From positions 248,001 through 312,000 of the forward strand of contig BGKB01000043.1 in assembly GCA_003116975.1 (NCBI GenBank): a stretch of 64,000 nt of DNA, read 5' to 3'. Both the position numbers and the translations under genes were made by a program. The notes below the pieces were generated by a model. The model ran no database searches and was not told the origin of the DNA. It saw nothing but the letters and a program-made list of their open reading frames with translations. Of the stretch, positions 31,988-41,753 are shown piece after piece; the first letter of the stretch is position 1; every line of letters starts with the position of its first letter. The DNA comes from Aurantiochytrium sp. KH105. Taxonomy: Eukaryota; Sar; Bigyra; Thraustochytrida; Thraustochytriidae.

Positions 31988-32390
31988 ATGACCAGCACCA
32001 GCACCAGCACGATCATCGATCGCGTCGCTCCGTACGTCAAGGCTGTCTCCGCACGTAGGCGTTACATCCACCTAATTTGTGCCACAGCCGCTCGAACACA
32101 GCGACAGCGGCTTGGCCAAAGACACGCTGCATATCTTCCCCGAAATGTCTTTCACATGCCCGTGTTGCCCTCAAAGATCCTGGTGGCTCAGTTCCGATGA
32201 GGCCCGAAGACTATCAAAGCGTGCAAAACCAGAGCACCCAGCGTCTGTCCTAGAGCCTGAAGCAGGCGCATCGTCTGTAAACGATGTGCAAAGTCTCAGT
32301 GAGGCAACGACGAGCGTTGCCTCGCAGCGTCGCCGGCCTCAAGATAACTTTGTGATGTCTTCAAAACTTTTTCTAGCTCCGAGCCGTTGA
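31988..32390 (+). CDS. Possible small two-exon gene with a CPCC motif
   Basis: The frame 32088-32390 encodes about 100 residues beginning PLEHSDSGLAKDTLHIFPEM and including FTCPCCPQRSWWLSSDEARR. It lacks an ATG of its own but is preceded at 32081-32087 by a good acceptor (GCCACAG) with CTAAT upstream. Joining it in phase to ATG 31988 (MTSTSTSTIIDRVAPY) needs a weak donor, GTCAAG at 32036, giving a 52-bp intron. The stronger donor GTACGT at 32032 would shift the frame. Unspliced, the ATG gives a 70-residue ORF of no clear character. The two close cysteine pairs hint at a metal site only weakly. Treat it as a hypothesis. Confidence 0.25.
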
Positions 32391-32852
32391 ATGTATCCGT
32401 TCCGAAGTCCAAGCATAGCAGCTCAGCTCAGCTCAGCTCATTGGGCGTATTACTGCAGGCAAGGAATATGCAAAGCGCAGAGCTGCCACAAGAGGACGCC
32501 GTTCTCGCAACAGGCTGGGCGGCCGTGGCGCGATAGCGGGCGCCAGAATACTCCGTTACAACTTCGGGGCCTGGCACCGATCGAAGCGAACGTTGCGAGC
32601 GCACACATTCGAAACGAACGTTTATCGTCCCATCGGAGCGTTTAACATTGTCTCTCGCTCTCTCGCGCGCGCGAGCGCGCTCACACACATACACACACGC
32701 GTGCCTGCGGCTCCTTCACAAAGGCTGCACTTATTCACAAGAGACACGTCCTACGTCACTCACGAGTCAGTGGGTGAGCACACGGGCTGGCGTGGCAGCC
32801 AATTTGTTTGCTCGTGCGAGCGAATCTATCGCAGCGCTTGCGGTTCGAAAAG

Positions 32853-35183
32853 ATGCCAAGCTCCTCGCCGTCTTCTCGTCAACAAAGCCAACACGCTCGT
32901 GTGGACCGCGACCGCATTCTTTGCTTCATGCAGGAAAGTCAAAGCGATGCGGAAGCGCTCATGCGTCTTGTTGCAGACCGTCTGCATGTAGACCACGGGC
33001 CCATTCTGGAGACGATTGACGCCGCCACTGCAGATGCAGAAAGACGCACGCTCGCTGCTCGACAAGATGTCGATAACGACAGCGACAGCAACACTCGCAA
33101 GCCTCAAACATTACTGCGCAACGAGCCTGGCGATCAATCAATACCCACGAGCTTTCCTCTGGAGGAACCTCAAGATGAAAGTACAATGCACGGCGCAAAA
33201 GCATCGCTCTCTCCTCGTACACCATGCGCATCAACGTCCGAAGCACCGCATGCAGATTTTCGAGATCGCTCAAACTGCACTGAAAGTGATGATGCAGAGA
33301 CGGAAAGTCCTCGCGCCACATCTCGCTCTGGAAAAGTGAGTCCTGCTTCTTCCTTTTCTTCATCATCGTCGCGTTCCCCTCGCCGTTATCGCGATCATAA
33401 GTCGGATCTTATCAATGATGATCAGACAGACCTCGACGCAAACAGTTGTGATGATGATGCTGATCATCATCGTCATGACGAGCAGGATCTTGATGCTGAG
33501 GACAGCAAGGGCGAGATGAACGATCTTGCAGCCTTCGAACGCAATGCTGACAAGAGTATTCCAAGTGTACAAAATCGACAAGAGACACCAAAACGTCGTC
33601 AAAGGAACTACGGTCACGAGTCCTGCGAGTCTGAGGCTGATTCCGATGATGAGAGTGTGAGCAGTAGTGTCAGTAGCAGCGGCGTCTCAAGTCTTGCCTC
33701 AGAAGAGTCCAAATCGCTATCCCCGCGATCATCTGTTCAAGACTCAGCTCGCCCAACGCCCACCACCATCCGCCATCGAACAAAAGCTTGGCCACTCGAG
33801 TTGCGCTTCAGCCCTGAGACTCCGTCTCACTCCATTTTCGAACAACGTGCCTCGCTCAGAGTCTTTTGCTGCACGTGGAATCTTATGGGCAACAGCGTTG
33901 GAGACGAAGATCCTTTGCGAACGCTTATACCGCGAGATCACTTTGACGTTTATGCCATTGGCACTCAGGAATGTGAACGTACAATCGCAAAGTCTGCGGT
34001 AATTACGCGCAAAAAGGGCTGGGAACAGACGCTCGCGCGATTTTTTGGCGACGGATATGCGATGCTGCGCAGTCACACGCTACAAGCAACGCATCTTATT
34101 GTCTTTGTTCGCAAAGAGCTCCTGCCCGTGTTATCCAACGTGGGATCCGCGGCTGTCGCGACCGGCTACAAGGATACCTTTGGCAACAAGGGTGGCGTTG
34201 GAGTCTCATTTAACCTTGGCCGTACAAGCTTTCTTTTTATTGCTTCGCACTTCGAAGCCCACCAAAATCGTGTCAAACAGCGCAACGATCACTTTCATCG
34301 CATCGATGGACTTCTCGCTCTGCCCCCGGGAGTTCGACTCAAGCCTCTTCTTCAACGCACCTCGTCCCCCACCCGTGGCAAAAAGAAACCGAACAAAGCG
34401 CATCAAAGCAAAGCTACTGGAAGCGTCCACGATAGTATCAGAGAACGCGCGTCGTTCGACAGCAGCTCGCGCAAAGCAAAAAGTACCGGTGGCGTTGACA
34501 GAGACGACGAAAACGATGACGAGGACAACCAACTCGAAGACGACGATGACGACGCGTTCAATAATGGTGATGACAATGATGATGATGATGATGATGACGA
34601 CGATGACGACTATCCCACAGGCATGGATAAAGCCAAACTTTGCGTCGATGAGGACGTGGGCCCAAGCGGGTACGACTTTAATCCTGAATCAGACCCTCGT
34701 GGACGGGCCACAGCGCGGTTCGACCGCGTTTTTTGGTTTGGCGACTTCAACTACCGAATCGACGCTTCCCGCGAGAAGGTGGAGGGCCTCCTTTCGAGCG
34801 ATTCCAGGCTCGCGCATGGCTCTCTTTTGGCCAACGACCAGCTGAAAAAGGAAATGGCAGCTGGTCGTGTCTTTCGCAACTTCGTCGAAGGTCCTGTGAA
34901 TTTTAAACCCACATACAAGTTTGACAAGGACAGCGACGTTTATGATACCTCCAAGAAGCAACGTGTCCCGGCCTGGACTGATCGTATCCTGCACAAATCC
35001 ACGCGACCTCATACAATCGAGATTCTCCACTACGCGAGTGAGCCCTCGATTCGCATGTCGGACCATCGCCCGGTCGCGGCAATGTACTCTGTCGCGGTCG
35101 ACGGAATTGACGACCCAACACTTATCGGCGTGGAGTCGCATGAGGTTGGAAAGGCCGAGAGCCAGGTCTGTCTGATTTCATAA
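32853..35183 (+). CDS. Inositol polyphosphate 5-phosphatase with C-terminal CaaX box
   Basis: This is a type II inositol 5-phosphatase, which removes the 5-phosphate from PI(4,5)P2, PI(3,4,5)P3 or soluble inositol phosphates. The start is ATG 32853 (776 residues). The first 330 residues are acidic, Ser-rich and disordered. The catalytic IPPc domain (about 334-755) shows VFCCTWNLMGNS, IGTQEC, LIVFVRKEL, GNKGGVGVSF and IASHFEAHQ, the hallmark WFGDFNYRID, then VPAWTDRILHK and MSDHRPVAA, all intact. Between the two halves of the catalytic core is an insertion of about 130 residues (about 494-621) with a nearly pure Asp run (about 551-588). The protein ends QVCLIS, a CaaX box (CLIS) predicted to be farnesylated, which would place it on a membrane as in INPP5E and INPP5A. 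Its stop lies 170 bp from the convergent dehydratase gene. Confidence 0.93.
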   Translation: MPSSSPSSRQQSQHARVDRDRILCFMQESQSDAEALMRLVADRLHVDHGPILETIDAATADAERRTLAARQDVDNDSDSNTRKPQTLLRNEPGDQSIPTSFPLEEPQDESTMHGAKASLSPRTPCASTSEAPHADFRDRSNCTESDDAETESPRATSRSGKVSPASSFSSSSSRSPRRYRDHKSDLINDDQTDLDANSCDDDADHHRHDEQDLDAEDSKGEMNDLAAFERNADKSIPSVQNRQETPKRRQRNYGHESCESEADSDDESVSSSVSSSGVSSLASEESKSLSPRSSVQDSARPTPTTIRHRTKAWPLELRFSPETPSHSIFEQRASLRVFCCTWNLMGNSVGDEDPLRTLIPRDHFDVYAIGTQECERTIAKSAVITRKKGWEQTLARFFGDGYAMLRSHTLQATHLIVFVRKELLPVLSNVGSAAVATGYKDTFGNKGGVGVSFNLGRTSFLFIASHFEAHQNRVKQRNDHFHRIDGLLALPPGVRLKPLLQRTSSPTRGKKKPNKAHQSKATGSVHDSIRERASFDSSSRKAKSTGGVDRDDENDDEDNQLEDDDDDAFNNGDDNDDDDDDDDDDDYPTGMDKAKLCVDEDVGPSGYDFNPESDPRGRATARFDRVFWFGDFNYRIDASREKVEGLLSSDSRLAHGSLLANDQLKKEMAAGRVFRNFVEGPVNFKPTYKFDKDSDVYDTSKKQRVPAWTDRILHKSTRPHTIEILHYASEPSIRMSDHRPVAAMYSVAVDGIDDPTLIGVESHEVGKAESQVCLIS

Positions 35184-35353
35184 AGAACGTGGAACACTAT
35201 TACACGATTTTTTATCCTGATGTACGACACAACTCAAGAGGAACTGGCGCCCGCTTTCGCAAGAGCGTCGCACTCGGAAAAGTTAATCCTTTTCGAGCCC
35301 GCTCCCGGATGTTGCCCTCCTTTCGTATTGTGATCGAAAGCCGATTTTTCTCT

Positions 35354-36466
35354 TTATCGTCCGCTGGCCAAAGGAGGTCTTGGTGGCTCGTGAGAGTTAT
35401 CCTCGCCAAAAACGCGCGGGTGGGCCACTAGCGCGTGCTCGATGGACCCCCAGTGATTTTGGTTCGCCTTGTACCACTCCAACGTGGTGCTCAAACCCGT
35501 GGTAAAGTCGACTTTTTGACGCCACCCCAGTTCGTGAAGCTTGCGTTTGTCAATATTGTACCGCGTGTCATTAAACTTGCGGTCCTCTACGAAGTTAAGC
35601 CAAGTCTTTTGCCCAGGGGTCTTGTTACGCCCAAACGCATCAAGAATGGCCGATGCAATCTCCAGTACAGAAAATTCCTCATTGCCGCCAATGTTGATCG
35701 TCTGTCCGGGTACAGCGTGTCGCAAGATCGTCACAAAGGCGTCGGCGACGTCACTGACATACAGCATGTTTCGTCGCGTGGAGCCGTCGCCATGCACCGT
35801 GAGCGGCGAGTTGCGCATCATTTGATGGATGAATTTGGGAATGATCTTTTCTGGGTATTGCCGCGGTCCATACACATTATTACCTCGCGTGATGATCACA
35901 GGTACCTTGAACGAGCGGTGATATGCCTTTGCCATGAACTCGGCTGCCGCCTTGCTTGCTGCATATGGGTTGGTCGGCTCCAAGACGGACTCTTCCATGA
36001 AGCTCTCTGCGCCGAGACTTTCTCCGTATACTTCGTCTGTACTCACGTGAATAAATCGAAGGATTTGGCCATTCATGCGCTTGCACGCCTCCAACAGCAC
36101 ATGTGTGCCCATGACATTGGTCTCTGTAAATCGAAAGCTATTTCCAAAAGAGTTGTCCACGTGCGTCTCGGCTGCAAAGTGTAGAACACAGTCAACCTCT
36201 TCTTTTTCAAGCACATAAACCACGAGATCTGAAGAGGTGATATTTCCGTGCACAAAGCTGCACTTGGGATGCTTCAGGGCTGAGTCTAAGTTCTTTGTTG
36301 ACGCGCAATAGCTCAAGTTATCCATGACGACCACCTTGGTATCTGGAAAGGCTTCGAGCACCCTGTTCAGAACATGGCTTCCGATGAAACCCGCTCCTCC
36401 CGTGATGAGGATGCTTCTCGGCTCGAAGCTGCCCTCGCCTTCGCCGCAGTTCGCCTCCTCGTTCAT
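35354..36466 (-). CDS. dTDP/UDP-glucose 4,6-dehydratase
   Basis: This short-chain-dehydrogenase-fold enzyme converts NDP-glucose to the 4-keto-6-deoxy sugar, the first step toward rhamnose and other deoxyhexoses. The 370-residue product has the NAD-binding glycine motif TGGAGFIG (about 22-29), LHFAAETHVDNS, the dehydratase-specific STDEVYG (142-148, with the Asp-Glu pair used for water elimination), and the YAASK catalytic Tyr/Lys motif (168-172). It goes on with NNVYGPRQYPEKIIPKF, GDGSTRRNMLYVSDVADA and DRKFNDTRYNID. It is full length and all catalytic residues are present. The single-domain form is like vertebrate TGDS and bacterial RmlB. Plant RHM has extra domains that are absent here. 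The ATG at 36466 is the first in frame. Confidence 0.94.
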   Translation of the reverse strand: MNEEANCGEGEGSFEPRSILITGGAGFIGSHVLNRVLEAFPDTKVVVMDNLSYCASTKNLDSALKHPKCSFVHGNITSSDLVVYVLEKEEVDCVLHFAAETHVDNSFGNSFRFTETNVMGTHVLLEACKRMNGQILRFIHVSTDEVYGESLGAESFMEESVLEPTNPYAASKAAAEFMAKAYHRSFKVPVIITRGNNVYGPRQYPEKIIPKFIHQMMRNSPLTVHGDGSTRRNMLYVSDVADAFVTILRHAVPGQTINIGGNEEFSVLEIASAILDAFGRNKTPGQKTWLNFVEDRKFNDTRYNIDKRKLHELGWRQKVDFTTGLSTTLEWYKANQNHWGSIEHALVAHPRVFGEDNSHEPPRPPLASGR

Positions 36467-36918
36467 GTCTCAGGTGACCTCGTCGATCCCAGCCCTTTTC
36501 GCCTTCGGGCGCAAAGGATGAGAGCACGTCGGCAACTCCAAAAGCAGCGTCCCGTTCTCCCGTCCGCCGCGACGCGTGCGGGCGGCGAGGCGTGGCGTGG
36601 CGTGGCCTCGCTCGCCAGACAAAGCAGGCGCGGCTGGGCTTGCAGGTCACGCCACTGCACTGACCGTGAGTAGGCAACGTTTGGTCTCCCATTTTTTTGG
36701 TGACTCGAAGCGGTCAAAAGCGGCCTAACCTGTTTGCGCGGACGATCCGTTAAGCCTCTTTATCTTTTTTCCTTTGCGGCGCGTGCACAGCAGCAGTGAC
36801 ACGAAGCCCGTGGGACTGACGCGTGAATGGCGAGGAGCACGCGCGCTCGCTGCGTGAGACGCGCACACGGCGGTCTGGAGATCCGGCGCGAGCCAGAGGC
36901 AATGCCAAGTGCCGCGCT
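36467..36918. promoter_or_regulatory. Divergent promoter region, dehydratase and PH-domain gene
   Basis: The 452-bp spacer contains both promoters. The PH-gene frame is open back to a GTG at 36823, but the first ATG in that frame is 36919. No element is recognisable. Confidence 0.45.
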
Positions 36919-38322
36919 ATGAGCGCAGGGCAGGCGAAAAGGTCGGCAGGGTCACGGGGGGAGAAATACTGGCAGAGCGGGTCTGCGCAGTGCATGGAAG
37001 CGGAGCAGTTCGCGCAGCCCCTGGCGCGCGAGACGTGGAGGTTCTTGTGCGAAGCACTCAGCCCCGCAAGTCCTGGCTCGGAGCACAAACGGGAGAGAAA
37101 CATCGAAGAGCAGGACGGCGAGCAGATTGCCACTAGCATCGAACGTACCAACAAGTGTGTCATGTTGCGCGAGGACGCACCAGCTAATCCATGGCAGCAA
37201 CACGCGCGCGCTGCAGCGAGAAGCCACGACGACGAAGAGGAGACCAAGGGGACCGGAGATGATGCGCGCGACCGGCCGTCACTAAAGATAAAAACGGGTC
37301 CAGACGCCGAAGCGCTTGAGCGAGAGCTCATTCCTGTTCTCAAGGAAGGATTCTTGTACAAAAGAAAGCAAAAGGGTCTTCGTATGGGCGTATGGAACTG
37401 GCAGCGCCGCTTCTGTCGTCTCGACAACGTCGACAAGATCTTTTTTTATGGGCCACAAGAGCTTGCGGCAGAGACGCGGGGCATTCCTTTTGGGGAAATC
37501 TATCGCGCGTACGTAAGCATCGATGCTGGCGACCAGACAGATGGCCTGGGTAGCTGTCGCGAATTCTGCCTCGAGCTGACTGCGGACGCAGGTCGAAAAA
37601 ATGCCAGTCGCACCTTTGTATTTCGTGCCCAGGATCCTCTTGACGCAAAGGCCTGGGTGAGGGCTTTTCGCTCCGTCTCTGTGCAGGGTCAGGATTGGGA
37701 AACGCGTGGACGAAGAATATCCCATGTCCTCGAGCAGAAAATTTCAAAGCAGCGCAAAATAAAAGACAGCGCGCAGGCGTCGCACGTTTTGCCCGAGACC
37801 GAAACACGCGAGGAAAAGCAGCTCGAGGTGGTGACGTCCACGTTCGAGATTGATGTGCACGAGGAGTCCAAGCAGCGTCTCAAGTCCCTCACGGAACGCA
37901 TTATTGCTCGCGCCAAGGAGCGACGCCGACAACAGCAGAGGAAAAAGGGCGAAGTCAGGCAAGCCCTCGGCTCACCAATCGCCTCAAGCATGCAGCCTCG
38001 ACCATCGTCACCTCCGCCCGCGCGAGCCACGGTCGAGCTGGAGACCTCAAAGCTCTGGGTGTCCTGCTTGCCATCCTGTATGACCTCTCTATGTGTACGA
38101 GTCGATGATATTGCCGATCTTGATGACGGTGACGAGAGAGAGAGACGCCCGGCGAGCTCGCACGAACTCTCCGTTTTTCCCTCTGGCGCCGGGGCTTCCC
38201 TCGACGAGCTCGCTCTAGGCGACCGCGACGGTGGATTTCGTGTTGGTAAGAACCAAGAGCGCGAAGATCTCGAGTTTCGAGATGTCGACCTCGATGCGGA
38301 GGACCTCGGCGACGACATCTGA
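36919..38322 (+). CDS. PH-domain protein
   Basis: The 467-residue product contains one pleckstrin-homology domain (about 138-254). It starts LKEGFLYKRKQKGLRMGVW with basic residues in the beta1-beta2 loop suited to phosphoinositide binding. It continues with NWQRRFCRLDNVDKIFFYG, and ends with the family's C-terminal helix TFVFRAQDPLDAKAWVRAF and its conserved tryptophan. The region before it is charged and low complexity. After it come a basic, predicted coiled-coil segment (about 315-350, RLKSLTERIIARAKERRRQQ) and an acidic tail ending EDLGDDI. No catalytic domain is visible, so it is probably a membrane-recruited adaptor. ATG 36919 (MSAGQAKRS) is the first methionine in the frame. An acidic tail followed by stop marks a complete C-terminus. 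Confidence 0.85.
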   Translation: MSAGQAKRSAGSRGEKYWQSGSAQCMEAEQFAQPLARETWRFLCEALSPASPGSEHKRERNIEEQDGEQIATSIERTNKCVMLREDAPANPWQQHARAAARSHDDEEETKGTGDDARDRPSLKIKTGPDAEALERELIPVLKEGFLYKRKQKGLRMGVWNWQRRFCRLDNVDKIFFYGPQELAAETRGIPFGEIYRAYVSIDAGDQTDGLGSCREFCLELTADAGRKNASRTFVFRAQDPLDAKAWVRAFRSVSVQGQDWETRGRRISHVLEQKISKQRKIKDSAQASHVLPETETREEKQLEVVTSTFEIDVHEESKQRLKSLTERIIARAKERRRQQQRKKGEVRQALGSPIASSMQPRPSSPPPARATVELETSKLWVSCLPSCMTSLCVRVDDIADLDDGDERERRPASSHELSVFPSGAGASLDELALGDRDGGFRVGKNQEREDLEFRDVDLDAEDLGDDI

Positions 38323-38514
38323 CCTCCGATGAATATTGATGCTGATTGGCTACGCGACAGATATGCTGCGAGGAGAGTTGGAGGCTCCCGCACATCTGCG
38401 ATCCACGCAGTTTACCCTGCCGTAGAAGTCTATCTCGTCTCTCTTCTCTCTTCGTTGGTCGACGAATGGCATACATAGGCCTAGAGTACGTAAGACCTTT
38501 TCGCCATCTTTATT

Positions 38515-38600
<86 letters not shown>

Positions 38601-38955
38601 CGACTTGCTCGAAATGAGTGACGCACTCCTTTCGCGGTCAATCCAACCTCTCCCAAACCAGCGAATTATCTCAGGCGCAGTCAGCCAACGGCATACGCCC
38701 GGCGTAGGCCTGGCTGTCCGCTCGCAACAGACGCGCAAGCGTGAAGGGCTGGCCCTACGCGCGGGTCTCGGCCGCTTGGCGCCTCTCGACTTCTTGCGCG
38801 CGCGAGCACTGGCAAAAGCAGCCAGGGCCTGACGCACCGATCCGGCATCGACGCCGAGACCCAGGCAGGTCGGCGGCGCCGAGACCTCGCGGCCGAGGCG
38901 TTTGAGGAACGGCAGCGAGGGCGACGACGACAGCAACAGCAACAGCAACAGCAAC
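38323..38955. other. Spacer with the long (TTGC)n array, leader of the MFS gene
   Basis: The 633 bp run from the PH gene to the MFS start. The main content is the (TTGC)n array at 38515-38600. The rest is unremarkable GC-rich leader sequence, ending in AACAGC repeats that continue into the frame of the MFS gene. Confidence 0.5.
38515..38600. repeat. (TTGC)n microsatellite, about 21 copies
   Basis: Eighty-six bases of uninterrupted TTGC, the longest perfect array in the window, about 355 bp upstream of the MFS transporter start. On the minus strand it spells an Ala-Ser-Lys-Gln repeat, which I take to be an artefact. Confidence 0.97.
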
Positions 38956-40746
38956 ATGGACAGCAACATCAAGGTGAATGATAATAGCAGTGGTAGCGTC
39001 GGCGAGCGGGAAAGCTCGAGCAGCTCGAGCTTGGACGGAGAAATGATGACGGACAACGAGGAAGATGAGATCATCGAGGCTTCTTCGGCAAGATTTTTAG
39101 AAGAACCGACAGAGACGACCAGGCAGGCGTACTGGAAAATTTTAATTGCAACGTCATCCGTCTTTGCATCCTCTTATTGTCTGACGAACATCTTTCCCTA
39201 CGTAGGCTTTATGGTCGTCCGATTTACAGGTAACACCAACGAAGAGGCCGGGTACCACGCCGGTGTCCTCGCCAGCGCATTTATGTTTTCACGCGTCCTC
39301 ACGTCGGTAGTCTGGGGTTTCCTCGCGGATCGCGTCGGCCGTAAACCGATTCTGCTTATTGGCTGCTCGACCATGGTGGTCTTTCAGCTCATGCTCGGCT
39401 TCGCGCCCTCCTTTGAAATTGCTGTGCTTTCTCGTTTGTGCACTGGCTTCTTTTCGGGTGTTGTGGGTACGTCCAAGACTGTGGCAAGCGAGCTCGCTGC
39501 TGGCGATGCTACGGCACAGAGCATGGCCATGAATGTTGTCAGTGGCGCGGGAAGCTTGGGCGTTATTCTCGGCCCTGCCTTTTCTGGCATTCTCTATGAT
39601 CCGGCCACGCAGTACCCGAACTTGGCAATTGCGCAGATTCAGCTCTTTCGCGACTTTCCATACCTTTTGCCAAACATTGTATCTGCCTTCTTTTCGCTGG
39701 CATCCTTTTTGGGAATTCTTTTTCTTCTGCCGGAAACACTACCCAACGCGGTACCGCTCACAACTTTTCTCTGTGGGGCAAAGTCAACTTCATCACGCTA
39801 CGCTAGGGTCGATACGACCGAAGATGCTGAAGGCGAGGGTTTGGTGCGTGATGTTGAACTTTCACGCATGGAGCGTCGTGAATCATCTCAATCGTTAGAA
39901 GCGAATGACCAAGACGATGCCGTCGTTGAGATTGCCTCTGCGTCTGCAAATCCTCGCGAAAATGCGAGCGCGGAACTGGCAGCAGCGCCCGAGTCCGGCG
40001 GCTTTTACAAGTTCTTGCGGGTTACTTACGAACTCTGGCAGCGCAAGGATATTCGCAAGTCCTGTTACATGTATGGGTATTATTCTTTCATTTCCATCTA
40101 CTCATCGGAGCTTTTCCCGCTCTGGCTCATGGCCAAGAGTGAGGTGGGTGGATTTGGGTTCATTGCGAGCACCATTGGCGGCACCATTAGTGCGTCTGCC
40201 ATTTTGTTGCTACTTTTCCAAGCCTTCATATTTCGATACATTAGCGAGGCCTGGAAGGAACCCCTGAGTTTATTGCGTTGGTCGCTGCTTCTTTCTGGCG
40301 CATTTTACTTGGTGTCACCTATTCTCGGGCTCTTTCATTGGGAAAACAGCCATGTGCTCCTCGTGGTCCTGGTCCTATATCGAGGCGCGGGCAGCATTCT
40401 CAATATTGTCTGCTTCACGCAGTGCAATATCATGACGAACAACAGCTGCGCGATTCATGAGCGGGCGACCGTGAACGGAATCGTCATGTCGCTCGGCTCT
40501 ATTTTCAAGGCTTTGGGACCACTTTGCGCCGGCTTTTCCTTTGCGTGGTCGGTCAACAATGGGCTTCCCTTTCCCTTTGACTTCTTTTTCAGCTTTCTTC
40601 TTCTCGCAGCTGTATGTGCTGCTCTAGCCTTTTACACATATACCATGCCGCTCGAGCTGAACATCATTCGCAAAAAGTCCGTCTCCACAGTGAGCACAGC
40701 TTCCTCAGCAAGCCTTCGCAGCACAACCAGTACACGGGGTCCTTGA
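38956..40746 (+). CDS. Major facilitator superfamily transporter (ZIF1/tetracycline-antiporter-like)
   Basis: This is a 12-helix secondary transporter. From ATG 38956 it is 596 residues with an acidic, Ser-rich cytosolic N-terminus (about 1-55). The N-terminal bundle has ATSSVFASSYCLTNIFPYVG and the loop 2-3 signature GFLADRVGRKPILLIG (motif A). It also has LSRLCTGFFSGVVG and, in TM5, GAGSLGVILGPAFSGILYD. That last stretch is the motif C seen in drug:proton antiporters. A hydrophilic central loop (about 265-355) separates the bundles, and the C-terminal half has six more helices and a Ser/Thr-rich tail. The set matches the eukaryotic group that includes plant ZINC INDUCED FACILITATOR and fungal YCR023C-like carriers. 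The substrate cannot be told from sequence. The frame runs upstream to a TTG, which I reject as a start. Confidence 0.88.
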   Translation: MDSNIKVNDNSSGSVGERESSSSSSLDGEMMTDNEEDEIIEASSARFLEEPTETTRQAYWKILIATSSVFASSYCLTNIFPYVGFMVVRFTGNTNEEAGYHAGVLASAFMFSRVLTSVVWGFLADRVGRKPILLIGCSTMVVFQLMLGFAPSFEIAVLSRLCTGFFSGVVGTSKTVASELAAGDATAQSMAMNVVSGAGSLGVILGPAFSGILYDPATQYPNLAIAQIQLFRDFPYLLPNIVSAFFSLASFLGILFLLPETLPNAVPLTTFLCGAKSTSSRYARVDTTEDAEGEGLVRDVELSRMERRESSQSLEANDQDDAVVEIASASANPRENASAELAAAPESGGFYKFLRVTYELWQRKDIRKSCYMYGYYSFISIYSSELFPLWLMAKSEVGGFGFIASTIGGTISASAILLLLFQAFIFRYISEAWKEPLSLLRWSLLLSGAFYLVSPILGLFHWENSHVLLVVLVLYRGAGSILNIVCFTQCNIMTNNSCAIHERATVNGIVMSLGSIFKALGPLCAGFSFAWSVNNGLPFPFDFFFSFLLLAAVCAALAFYTYTMPLELNIIRKKSVSTVSTASSASLRSTTSTRGP

Positions 40747-41753
40747 TTGATATCTGTCTGCCTGCCGGCAGGGCCGGACCTCTCTTTCTTCTTCTTCTTC
40801 TATTTCATATGACTCTTCCTTCACCATCACACAGCCTGTGAGAGTTGTGGCTTTCTCTATTTTCTTTCTGCCTTGTATAATTCAAATTCGGATACATTTC
40901 AAAGACTTTTCTCGTAGCTGAGCGGCTTGGAAATTCTACATGGTGACCTCATTTTTCATTTCTCACGTACATCTTGAAACGTGGCAGTGCAGTACGAGCT
41001 TCTCATCTCATCTCATCTCATCTCATCTCATCTCTCCCTCCTTCCAGTCCGAAAGCAAGAGCGAATGACAATTCAGACTTGCTGCCCGAAAGCCAGCACC
41101 GTGACGTCGGTTTCCCAGCACCGCGACGGGCGCAGCCAAAGAGGAGACACACGGGTCGGCGTCGACCGCGCCGTTCTTGTCCCCCTGCTCTCAATCCATC
41201 TCTGCGTCCATCTCTCTCTCTCCCCGAGGCGCTCTCTCTCTTGCTCTCTTCCCTGGATTCACTTCTCTCTGCCTCGCTCTGGCGCGACACAACAAACAAA
41301 CCCCAAGCAAGCAAGGCAGCGTCGGCTCCCGGACTGCGCGGAGCGCGGGTGCGAGGCCGGCTGCGCGCGGCTCCAGCCCGCGGCTGCGCCCCGGCGCGCG
41401 CGCGCGCCGCGGCCGCGCGGAGAGCGCAGCGCCCGCGCGCGCGGCGGCGGCGGGCCTCGCGCGCCCCGTTCGCGCGACCTGCCTCGCCATCTCGTCTCAG
41501 CTCGGCCATCCATCCTCCTCGCGCCCAGCGCTCGCATCCCGCGCTCCAGCCGGCCGGCCGGCCCGCCGCACGCCCGCGCCGAGGCGGGGCCGGCGTCGCG
41601 CCCGGCCGCGCCGTGCCGCGCCCTCCCTGCCGCGCCGCCCGCGCGGGCGTCTTCGCAGTCGGAGAGAGACCGACCGACAGGCAGGCGCGCAGGCAGCATA
41701 ACGTCGCCGAGAGAGCAGGCCGGCCAGGGCGAAGAGCTGACGGAGGCAGAGCG
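40747..41753. other. Promoter and leader of the NTT gene
   Basis: The first 240 bp are AT-richer 3' flank of the MFS gene. Then comes an (ATCTC)n array (41000-41034) followed by extremely GC-rich DNA (41340-41650). The NTT frame is open through all of it, but the product would be Arg/Pro/Ala-rich with no conservation, so it is leader rather than protein. Confidence 0.5.
41000..41034. repeat. (ATCTC)n pentanucleotide array
   Basis: Seven perfect units, 720 bp upstream of the NTT start codon. Confidence 0.95.

Larger units (their letters stand above)
31448..32852. other. Divergent spacer, possible small spliced gene inside
   Basis: The spacer separates the Cys-rich gene (-) and the 5-phosphatase gene (+). 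It holds a perfect inverted repeat (31651-31680), two copies of AACGGACACTTT (31732 and 31780), the candidate spliced gene at 31988-32390, an AGCTC array (32419-32440) and a CG/CA-rich simple tract (32650-32705). Confidence 0.45.

Noticed and set aside
31912-31990. tRNA-like start (GCCTGGGTGCCGGAGTGGTC) reminiscent of a Ser/Leu tRNA
   Set aside because: No matching acceptor stem, and the supposed T-arm around ATTCGACT does not pair or fit the B box.
38515-38600. Ala-Ser-Lys-Gln repeat protein on the minus strand
   Set aside because: Direct translation of a TTGC microsatellite within a leader region.
40974-41753. 260-codon N-terminal extension of the NTT protein
   Set aside because: Arg/Pro/Ala-rich translation of a GC-rich leader containing an ATCTC array. 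The conserved protein begins just after ATG 41754.
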